Below, piece by piece: positions 1-5,046 of a stretch of DNA of 9,596 nucleotides. The stretch's first letter is position 1. Each line of letters starts with the position of its first letter. This stretch comes from Bacteroidales bacterium UBA4417 (GTDB lineage: Bacteria; Bacteroidota; Bacteroidia; Bacteroidales; UBA4417). The position numbers and the translations under genes were made by a program. Under the pieces are notes generated by a model. It ran no database searches, had not been told where the DNA came from, and saw nothing but the letters and a program-made list of their open reading frames with translations. The stretch spans positions 1 through 9,596 of the forward strand of contig DGQJ01000157.1 in NCBI GenBank assembly GCA_002389705.1, given 5' to 3'.

Positions 1-954
1 TCTGAAACCTGGGTTGGCTTTATATTCTGATTTAAAAGTTGATTTTAATAGTTTTGAAAATATAATTAAAGCCGAAATAAATAAAGTAACTGAAAGCATC
101 GGGTTTACAAAGCTAATTTTAACCAGGTTACACACATATTCGGTAACATTGAAAATCCCCACTTCACCCCCACCATAAGTACCTGTATGTGTCAAAAGTA
201 ACAGGAACCATTTAGCCATGTGCGGGTATTGTGGTACAGCCGGTAGTGTAAAGACGATAAAAAACAAGCCCAAAAACAGAAGAAACCGTTTACGTAACTT
301 CAAGTTGCTTAGTAACAAGAATGGGATTAATATCAATGGAAGAAATGTAGCCTTGGTTGCTAACCCAAAACCACCAACAAGTGCAAAAAGTAATGCATAT
401 TTTTTTTCATCTCTATTTATACTGAAATAATAACTGAAAATGAGCAAAACCAAAGCAGCAGTAACAATAAACAAAACTGGCTCAGGTGAAACTTTTGTAA
501 ATATATGTTCGGTAAGATTGGTCGAAGTAAATGGCATGATTTGTAAAAGCAGGCTAAACCATATATTGCGCAACATGGTAAACGAAATAATACCCAAAAG
601 CAGTATTACGATTCCATTTATTACAATCAGGACTTTACGTTCAAGTTCAATATGCTGATCAGCATTTCGAAGTATAAATCTCTGAAATCCTTCACTTTTA
701 TCTGGCTGAGCTAAGTAAGCACATCGCAATACTATTGCACTATAAATTTGAACAGTCGTACCTGGATTATCTGTATGCCCCACAGGTTTGAGAATGCCGA
801 TATTAATACCGTTCAACAAGTAAGCATATTCAGGATCGTTACCGAAATGTGTGCGGTTAAATGGTAAAGCGAAAAACAGGAAAATGGTTGGAAAAACCAG
901 AAGGACAGCTGATTTTAGAAGAGAATTCCAATTAAAGTTAAACCATTTACTCAT
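1..954 (-). CDS. Partial multi-pass membrane protein, probable GT-C-like glycosyltransferase
   Basis: An ATG at 954-952 opens 318 codons with no stop before the left edge, so the C-terminus is missing. The product is very hydrophobic. A first membrane segment lies at about residues 13-31 and others at about 107-125, 158-177, 186-217, 223-240 and 285-302. After the first segment comes a hydrophilic loop with GNDPEY (38-43) and GHTDNPGTT (59-67). Acidic residues in the first extracytoplasmic loop are typical of GT-C enzymes (the PMT/ArnT-like fold), which move sugars from polyprenyl-phosphate carriers at the outer face of the inner membrane. The stretch GLATKATFLPL (197-207) followed by a hydrophobic helix is also common in that class. 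No signature proves the family, so the substrate is unknown. The gene is markedly AT-rich (16 G/C in the first 60 bases), unlike the gene upstream, which may indicate a different origin. It probably has its own promoter in the 178-bp gap to the next gene. Confidence 0.72.
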   Translation of the reverse strand, partial: MSKWFNFNWNSLLKSAVLLVFPTIFLFFALPFNRTHFGNDPEYAYLLNGINIGILKPVGHTDNPGTTVQIYSAIVLRCAYLAQPDKSEGFQRFILRNADQHIELERKVLIVINGIVILLLGIISFTMLRNIWFSLLLQIMPFTSTNLTEHIFTKVSPEPVLFIVTAALVLLIFSYYFSINRDEKKYALLFALVGGFGLATKATFLPLILIPFLLLSNLKLRKRFLLFLGLFFIVFTLPAVPQYPHMAKWFLLLLTHTGTYGGGEVGIFNVTEYVCNLVKISFVNPMLSVTLFISALIIFSKLLKSTFKSEYKANPGFR

Positions 955-998
955 ACAAGAATTAATGAATGAACCACTTACCACAAAGTAAACAAATT

Positions 999-1006
999 CA
1001 AAAGTA
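999..1006 (-). promoter_or_regulatory. Candidate Bacteroidota -7 element for the 1-954 gene
   Basis: The minus strand reads TACTTTTG, matching TAnnTTTG, with its downstream edge 44 nt before the ATG at 954. A second match, TAAATTTG, lies at 1031-1038. No clear -33 TTTG at the usual spacing was found for either, so which is used, if any, is open. Their presence in the 178-bp gap suggests independent transcription from the 1133-2116 gene. Confidence 0.35.
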
Positions 1007-1132
1007 TTTTTTCGCTTTCATTAGATTTTACAAATTTAGGAGCATTTAACGAGTAATAATAGAGCTCATGACAAATCATTACAAACAATTTCAAAATAAG
1101 CTTATATTTAAACCTATTACTAATAGCCCGTT

Positions 1133-2116
1133 TCATTTAGTTTCGGGTTTAAACAGCAGGAAAATGCTTTTCGAATCATCTTTAACCTGTTGCAGTGATA
1201 TAGGCATCAGCAGCCAGAAAACCAGCCCGATAAGTCCGCCCCAGAGAAAAAACGCGGTGAAATGCATCAGCGAAAATGAAATGGCGGTTTCGCTGGCCAG
1301 GCCATAATACGCGAAAAGCAATACCAGCGTGGCTTCGCGTGTTCCGAAACCTGCCACCGACAAAGGGATAATGGTACTCAGGCTCATAATGCTCATGATA
1401 AAAACCACGTCGATATACGAAGGGTTTAAATGCAGGGCAATCATAATAAACCACGAAAACCCGAAATACATGAAATATGCAGCGATGGTAATGGCCCACA
1501 TGCCCAATGCCCGCTTACCGGTTACGGCAACAAAACTTTCGTAAATAAACCTGATGACCGGGAATCGCCGAACGCGGTTGAATTTCAAAATCACCTTAAG
1601 AAATTGAATCACAAAAACATATCCCAGGATAAAAAGTGCCAGTATCCCCAGGGCATAATACAGCCCGGGGTAATCGCCGAATGTTTTGAAATAGAACAGC
1701 ATCCCGCTTAATCCAAACCAGCCAAGCATGGTAAAATCGAAAATGCGGTCGGACACGATGGTTTTAAAAGCCGAATAAAAACTGATGGGCGTGTCCTGCC
1801 GCACATAATAGAGGCGGGCTATTTCGCCAATGCGGCCGGGGGTAACAATACCAATGGCATCCGACGACATGTATGCGCCAAATGCTTTGTACGCCGAATA
1901 TTCCGAACCTTCGTTGCGGATCAGCAACCGCCAGCGGTAGCTTTTTATGCCAAGCACCGCAATAACGCCCAGCAGCGAGAGCAGGTAGTAACCGGGGCGC
2001 ACCGACCTGAGTGTGTCTTCAAAACCTTTGGCATTAAATTCCACTTTCCAGAACAGGAATAAAAGAATCGCCAGGGTAACTGAGAATTTGATAATGCTGT
2101 TGAGTTTGATCTTCAT
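1133..2116 (-). CDS. Flippase-like / lysylphosphatidylglycerol synthase TM-region family membrane protein
   Basis: The gene encodes 327 residues with about eight hydrophobic segments and no soluble domain. The pattern is that of the LPG_synthase_TM / UPF0104 (YbhN, AglD-like) family: RWRLLIRNEG near 61-70, PGRIGEIARL at 93-102, SDRIFDF at 122-128 and AGFGTREA at 255-262. Members are inner-membrane proteins. Some are fused to aminoacyl-phospholipid synthases (MprF), and others sit alone beside glycosyltransferases and are suspected of moving lipids or lipid-linked sugars. This copy has only the membrane part, and about 310-330 residues is usual for stand-alone members. The next gene on the strand (1-954) looks like a GT-C glycosyltransferase, which would suit a shared role in lipid or polysaccharide export, but this is inference. 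The ATG at 2116 has a TAnnTTTG match about 20 nt upstream, giving a short leader. The substrate cannot be read from the sequence. Confidence 0.88.
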   Translation of the reverse strand: MKIKLNSIIKFSVTLAILLFLFWKVEFNAKGFEDTLRSVRPGYYLLSLLGVIAVLGIKSYRWRLLIRNEGSEYSAYKAFGAYMSSDAIGIVTPGRIGEIARLYYVRQDTPISFYSAFKTIVSDRIFDFTMLGWFGLSGMLFYFKTFGDYPGLYYALGILALFILGYVFVIQFLKVILKFNRVRRFPVIRFIYESFVAVTGKRALGMWAITIAAYFMYFGFSWFIMIALHLNPSYIDVVFIMSIMSLSTIIPLSVAGFGTREATLVLLFAYYGLASETAISFSLMHFTAFFLWGGLIGLVFWLLMPISLQQVKDDSKSIFLLFKPETK

Positions 2117-2136
2117 GAAAGCGGAATATGAACAGT

Positions 2137-2144
2137 CAAATATA
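2137..2144 (-). promoter_or_regulatory. Candidate -7 element for the flippase-like gene
   Basis: The minus strand reads TATATTTG, an exact TAnnTTTG match ending 20 nt before the ATG at 2116. A start about 6-7 nt downstream would leave a leader of roughly 14 nt. No convincing -33 TTTG is visible. A small inverted repeat (TCACTG, 6-nt loop, CAGTGA) lies just upstream at 2172-2189. Confidence 0.45.
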
Positions 2145-2255
2145 AAAGAATAAAATGAAACAGGCAGGAAATCACTGAAAAAGCAGTGAAAACGGGTAGT
2201 TTAAGTTGGGATGAATTGGGAATACAACAAGTTGAAGCAAGTGAATTGGGTCCTG

Positions 2256-2446
2256 GCTTTTTTTCACCGCGGAGGCGCAGAGGCGCGAAGGATGAATAAA
2301 AAGTTTATCTATTCATGTTTGGAAAAGAGTATTGGATTTTTTTTACCGCGAAGGCGCAGAGGCGCGGAGGGCAAATAAATAAGATTACCATTCCTCGATT
2401 AAAAGCGTGTTGGCTTTTTTCGCAGCGGAGGCGCGGAGACGTGGAG
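2256..2446. repeat. GC-rich tandem repeat, about 2.5 units of 77-79 nt
   Basis: Three copies of a G+C-rich core, each introduced by a T-run, begin at about 2266, 2345 and 2422. They read ACCGCGGAGGCGCAGAGGCG, ACCGCGAAGGCGCAGAGGCG and GCAGCGGAGGCGCGGAGACG. The cores are built from a shorter GAGGCGC-like subunit. The AT-rich spacers after copies 1 and 2 also align (both contain AATAAA, ATTC, AAAAG and GT/ATTGG before the next T-run), so the true unit is the whole 77-79-nt segment. Copy 3 is the most diverged and has no following spacer. Similar ACCGCGGAGGCGCAGAG-type sequences are, to my knowledge, scattered between genes in many environmental bacterial genomes, with no agreed function. No gene is visible in 2145-2514. 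Confidence 0.85.
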
Positions 2447-2514
2447 AAAATTTAATAACGCGCATGAAATCATGTCGTGTAGTCGATAACGCCTTTCATC
2501 ATTCCCGGGAATAA

Positions 2515-2772
2515 TCACAAAATGAACATAAAAAAGCCCCGGCAATAATCCATTTGTGAAAAGTAATGTGAAAATAATGACCATACAGGACAAGCCAAAG
2601 TACCTGTTTGTTTTTGCTGTTGTGCAATTTTATAGCATCCACCTGCAGGAACGAACGCACAATGCATAGAATCTGGTTTAACTCTTTTTCTATGACTTCT
2701 ATTAGTTACTGCATTATAGTCCGGGACATCTTTCTCTCCTGAGGCATAAATAAAGCGTATCTGAATTAAACC
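2515..2772 (-). pseudogene. Orphan open frame, possible gene or repeat remnant
   Basis: Reading from 2772 down to the TGA at 2515-2517 gives 85 sense codons with no start at the upstream end. The first ATG falls after about a third of the frame. The translation has a protein-like texture, with a basic stretch RSHRKRVKPDSMHC, then AFVPAGGC, KIAQQQKQTGTLACPVW and SHYFSQMDYCRGFF, including five Cys. I do not recognise it. The upstream stop (TAA at 2773-2775) lies inside the left end of the transposon-like element, so the frame could be the tail of a gene truncated by that insertion. It could also be a chance frame through a non-coding repeat. A 12-bp perfect palindrome (ATTCCCGGGAAT, 2501-2512) lies just past the stop codon. 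Confidence 0.25.
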
Positions 2773-2838
2773 TTATCTTCCACTGCTAACCTTAGTAACC
2801 AGAAAAATCATTAAATTTACCTAACCTTATTCCCTTAT
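2758..2838 (+). repeat. Left end of the RAYT-like element (copy A)
   Basis: An 81-nt block repeated at 3521-3601 with an exact offset of 763 and 12 mismatches. Differences cluster at 2777-2786 and 2810-2813, while the central AACCTTAGTAACCAGAAAAA is identical in both copies. Iteron starts at 2769, 2788, 2823 and 2831 give spacings of 19, 35 and 8. The terminal 16 nt (AACCTTATTCCCTTAT, 2823-2838) is the exact reverse complement of 3662-3677 in the miniature element. Confidence 0.85.
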
Positions 2839-2848
2839 TTTTAAATAT

Positions 2849-3289
2849 ATGAAAATAGAATACAATAACCTCTACACCCATTTTGTAATGGTAACTGAAA
2901 AGCGACAAAAAATCATTTCACTTCAACACCGTGAAAGGATTGAAAAGTATATTACCGGAATAGTAAACAATAATAATTGTAAGATGTATGCCATTTATGC
3001 CAATCCGGAACATGTACATTATTTGATTTCCCGCTCACCAGCGATTTGTGAAGAGCATATTGCAACTGTAATTGCTAACAGTTCAGCACGTTTTATCAAT
3101 GAGAATAAGCTTTGTCAAGGTGAGTTTACATGGCAACAGTCGGCCTCCGCTTTTTCAGTTTCTAAAAAAGACATTGATCTCATTTGTCAGTATATTTTAA
3201 ATCAACCCGAACACCATCGGACAAAAACCTTTGAAGAAGAATACAATGAGTTTCTTCATGAATATCAGAAGACCCTGAAACCAAAATAA
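2849..3289 (+). CDS. HUH/Y1 transposase, IS200/IS605-TnpA / REP-associated tyrosine transposase type
   Basis: The protein has 146 residues, a normal length for a single-domain Y1 transposase. The HUH motif is H55-V56-H57 in NPEHVHYLIS. The nucleophile is Y115 in CQYILNQ, and Q119 sits four residues later, the same Y-x3-Q arrangement as in IS608 TnpA. The WQQSASAFSVS stretch (95-105) and the tail EHHRTKTFEEEY (121-132) are typical of the Bacteroidota branch often annotated as transposase or REP-associated tyrosine transposase. The enzyme should cut and rejoin single-stranded DNA at hairpin ends through a 5'-phosphotyrosine. No tnpB/iscB-like partner gene is present. The catalytic residues are intact, so it could be active. 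There is no clear Shine-Dalgarno; the start is an ATG in AT-rich DNA directly after the left repeat. The TAA stop lies inside the right repeat. Confidence 0.9.
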   Translation: MKIEYNNLYTHFVMVTEKRQKIISLQHRERIEKYITGIVNNNNCKMYAIYANPEHVHYLISRSPAICEEHIATVIANSSARFINENKLCQGEFTWQQSASAFSVSKKDIDLICQYILNQPEHHRTKTFEEEYNEFLHEYQKTLKPK

Positions 3290-3352
3290 GGAAATAAATT
3301 TAAAATCCTGACTTAATCCGTTATTACTAGGATTGCCTAAAAGAGAAGGTTG
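3284..3352 (+). repeat. Right end of the RAYT-like element (copy A)
   Basis: The block from AAATAAGGAAATAA to about AGAAGGTT aligns with 3660-3726 of the miniature element and, reverse-complemented, with the left ends. Iteron-like octamers ATAAGGAA (3286), CTAGGATT (3327) and AGAAGGTT (3344) are spaced 41 and 17, against 40 and 17 in the miniature copy. It is the most diverged of the four ends. It overlaps the last two codons of the transposase gene. Confidence 0.7.
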
Positions 3353-3390
3353 AATTTCCGTAATTGCACACTGCTCAAACTATTTGGAAA

Positions 3391-3516
3391 ATGTTTCTTG
3401 CAACAGATCAACATGAACCAATCAAAGAACATTTCCCAGAAATGATAGCCAGGCGGCAAAAGGCAAATACTATTTGTTATACTAGTTGTCTTGAATTTAG
3501 CCTTCCATCAAGATGA
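3391..3516 (+). CDS. Doubtful small ORF between the two elements
   Basis: An ATG-to-TGA frame of 41 residues (MFLATDQHEP..., ending FSLPSR) fills most of the 170-bp segment between the RAYT element and the miniature element. The frame is open without a start for ten more codons upstream, to a TAA at 3361. There is no ribosome binding site or promoter match, and I recognise no family. It may be a fragment of an older gene stranded between insertions or simply chance. Nothing else was found in 3353-3520. Confidence 0.15.
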   Translation: MFLATDQHEPIKEHFPEMIARRQKANTICYTSCLEFSLPSR

Positions 3517-3520
3517 AATA

Positions 3521-3727
3521 TATCTGAACTAAACCTTATTATCCATGCATAACCTTAGTAACCAGAAAAATCCCTGAATTTACTTTACCTTATTCCCTTA
3601 TGACCCTACTTAACGAAATCCAGCAGCCACATTCATTAAAATCAGACAACCTGGAACTCAAATAAGGGAATAAGGTTAAGACCTTTTTGAATACTTTACT
3701 ACTAAGGTTTAATAAAGAATAAGGTTT
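3521..3727. mobile_element. Miniature (MITE/BIME-like) non-autonomous relative of the RAYT element
   Basis: A 207-bp copy with no transposase consists of a left end (3521-3601), a unique centre of about 58 bp (3602-3659) and a right end (3660-3726) that is the inverted counterpart of the left. Iterons are at 3532, 3551, 3586 and 3594 on the left, and in reverse orientation at 3662, 3670, 3702 and 3719 on the right. A single strand could fold into one long imperfect hairpin of about 70 pairs. The last ~35 bp before the right end (about 3628-3665) resembles the end of the transposase gene (TTCATGAATATCAG against TTCATTAAAATCAG, then a stop at the matching place). This suggests internal deletion of a full element. 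Confidence 0.75.
3600..3665 (+). CDS. 21-codon mini-ORF occupying the transposase position in the miniature element
   Basis: An ATG overlapping the end of the left repeat and a TAA overlapping the start of the right repeat enclose 21 codons (MTLLNEIQQPHSLKSDNLEL plus K). The stop sits at the same repeat position as the stop of the intact transposase. The residues do not match the transposase in this frame; the nucleotide similarity to the transposase 3' end needs an indel. It is most likely a deletion scar, not a working gene. Confidence 0.15.
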   Translation: MTLLNEIQQPHSLKSDNLELK

Positions 3728-3816
3728 TTTATCAAAAGTGCAGGCTATTTTATTCAGTCAGAAATTGCTTTGCACGCTTGGGCAGATGTGAGGATATGAG
3801 GACAAACAGAAAACAT

Positions 3817-3844
3817 AAAAAAAGCCCCCGAAAAACCGGGGGCC
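3817..3844 (-). terminator. Rho-independent terminator of the korA-korB transcript
   Basis: On the minus strand, a 7-bp perfect G+C stem (GCCCCCG / CGGGGGC, 3824-3830 with 3837-3843) with a 6-nt loop is followed by a run of seven T (complement of 3817-3823). It lies about 145 nt beyond the korB stop, with no other gene between. A smaller hairpin (ATGAGA, TTTT, TCTCAT at 3943-3958) nearer the stop lacks a T-run and probably only structures the 3' end. The stretch 3728-3816 shows nothing recognisable. Confidence 0.88.
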
Positions 3845-3989
3845 TTAATTATTTGATGACAATCTTTGATGCTTAAAAAGATATCATTAGTAATAAAATA
3901 GGGAATTCGAAATTGATGAAGGGAGACTGATTAGGGGTGAAAATGAGATTTTTCTCATACTACCGACTCCGGTCTTCCGACTTCTCAAT

Positions 3990-5033
3990 CTATTTAATTT
4001 CCCAGGTATCGCCGCTGTTAAGCAGGTCATCCACACACAGGATTTTGCTGGTGTTTTTGGCACGGGTAATCTGGTCTTCAACCAGATCGTCGTAGGTAGG
4101 ATACATGGCCGAACGGATAACGCCCAAGGCTACCGGGAAATGCGGCGGGTACATTTTGGCAAGCATCAGGTGCACACCCGGATCCTGCTGGTATTGGTCG
4201 TGAACAAGCAGGTCGTCCTCGGTAATCCCGTTTTCGCCTATGGTTACCACCTCAAGCTGGGTGCCGTTGAGACGGATACCCTTATCGCGGTTTTTGCCAA
4301 AAATCAAAGGCTCCCCGTTTTTCAGGTGTATCTGTGCATCGTCGCGTACTTCCTTGTCGGTAATGGCCTGGTGGGTTTTATCGGCAAAAATGATACAGTT
4401 CTGAAGTATTTCAATCACCGAGGTTCCATCGTGGCGTGCAGCCTCGAACATCACCTCTGTCATCAGTTTTACGTTGGTATCCACGGCACGGGCAAAGAAA
4501 GTTCCCTGTGCACCGAGTACCAGTTCGCCCGGGTTAAAGGGGTGCTCGATGGTTCCCTGGGGCGAGGTTTTGGTAACACTGCCCATTGGCGTAGTCGGTG
4601 AATACTGACCCTTGGTTAGCCCGTAAATCTGGTTATTGAACATCACAATATTTACGTCGATATTACGGCGGATAATGTGAATAAAGTGGTTACCGCCAAT
4701 GGCCATGGAATCGCCGTCGCCGGTAGCAATCCACACGCTGAGGTTAGGATTGGCGATTTTAACGCCCGAGGCAATGGCATTGGCCCTTCCGTGGATACCA
4801 TGAAAACCGTAGGTATTCACGTAATAAGGAAAACGCGATGAGCAACCGATACCGGAAACCATCATAAAATTTTCCTTACGGTAACCAATTTTAGGGAACA
4901 CGTTGGCGATGGAGGCTAAAATGGCATGCGCACCGCAACCGGGGCACCATTTTACCATCTGGTCGCTTACAAAATCAGCTTTGTTGAGTTCAACAGCCGA
5001 TCGTTCAATGGTTTTATCTGGAAATTCGAACAT
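3990..5033 (-). CDS. korB: 2-oxoglutarate:ferredoxin oxidoreductase, beta subunit
   Basis: The protein has 347 residues and is the TPP- and Fe-S-binding half of the cytoplasmic KorAB enzyme. The enzyme converts 2-oxoglutarate, CoA and oxidised ferredoxin to succinyl-CoA, CO2 and reduced ferredoxin, and can run in reverse. WCPGCGAHA starts at 29. The likely [4Fe-4S] ligands are C30, C33, C64 and C213, closely matching the spacing known for archaeal two-subunit oxoacid:ferredoxin oxidoreductases. The TPP motif runs from GDGD (105-108) to NNQIYGL (133-139), and HGRANAIASG (81-90) is also typical. IYGLTKGQYSPTTP (136-149) is the usual sequence of the Kor-like group, but exact oxoacid preference cannot be proven from motifs. 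The gene lies 11 bp after korA with a perfect Shine-Dalgarno and is surely co-transcribed. The transcript ends at the 3817-3844 terminator. Confidence 0.95.
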   Translation of the reverse strand: MFEFPDKTIERSAVELNKADFVSDQMVKWCPGCGAHAILASIANVFPKIGYRKENFMMVSGIGCSSRFPYYVNTYGFHGIHGRANAIASGVKIANPNLSVWIATGDGDSMAIGGNHFIHIIRRNIDVNIVMFNNQIYGLTKGQYSPTTPMGSVTKTSPQGTIEHPFNPGELVLGAQGTFFARAVDTNVKLMTEVMFEAARHDGTSVIEILQNCIIFADKTHQAITDKEVRDDAQIHLKNGEPLIFGKNRDKGIRLNGTQLEVVTIGENGITEDDLLVHDQYQQDPGVHLMLAKMYPPHFPVALGVIRSAMYPTYDDLVEDQITRAKNTSKILCVDDLLNSGDTWEIK

Positions 5034-5040
5034 AATTTTA

Positions 5041-5046
5041 CCTCCT
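5041..5046 (-). promoter_or_regulatory. Strong Shine-Dalgarno for korB overlapping the korA stop
   Basis: The minus strand reads AGGAGG, 7 nt before the korB ATG (5033-5031), and shares bases with the korA TAG (5047-5045). Other starts in the window lack such a motif, as is usual in Bacteroidota. The arrangement suits translational coupling, in which ribosomes finishing korA reinitiate on korB and keep the subunits equimolar. Confidence 0.85.

Larger units (their letters stand above)
2758..3352 (+). mobile_element. REP/RAYT-like element: Y1 transposase gene within long imperfect inverted repeats
   Basis: The left end (about 2758-2838) and right end (about 3284-3352) are imperfect inverted repeats of about 70-80 nt flanking one gene. 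The left end carries AACCTTAT-type iterons at 2769, 2788 and 2823, plus TCCCTTAT at 2831. The right end carries the reverse-complement forms, more degenerate, at 3286, 3327 and 3344. The transposase ATG comes 10 nt after the left end, and its TAA lies within the right end. The left end is about 85% identical, counted by eye without gaps (69/81), to 3521-3601 of the nearby miniature element. IS200/IS605 members lack long terminal inverted repeats, but RAYT genes are typically bracketed by inverted REP sequences, so RAYT-like is the best description. The outer boundaries are uncertain by several bases, and no target duplication was seen. Confidence 0.75.

Noticed and set aside
1114..1126. CTATTACTAATAG palindrome just after the flippase-like gene, as a terminator
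   Set aside because: It has an A/T-rich stem with a one-base centre and no T-run on the minus strand; too weak to call.
2256..2446. CRISPR array
   Set aside because: There are repeats at regular intervals, but the spacers resemble each other, the repeats are imperfect and internally repetitive, and no cas gene is present.
2399..2593. 64-codon minus-strand frame crossing the third GC-rich repeat
   Set aside because: It runs through a non-coding tandem repeat and overlaps the better-looking orphan frame; no family or start signal.
3943..3958. Hairpin ATGAGA-TTTT-TCTCAT as the korB terminator
   Set aside because: The stem is perfect but A/T-rich, without a clear T-run on the minus strand; the G+C-rich hairpin at 3817-3844 is a much better terminator.
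4140..4601. 153-codon plus-strand frame opposite korB
   Set aside because: It is the antisense shadow of a clearly conserved korB; the translation shows no family motif and there is no promoter or ribosome binding site.
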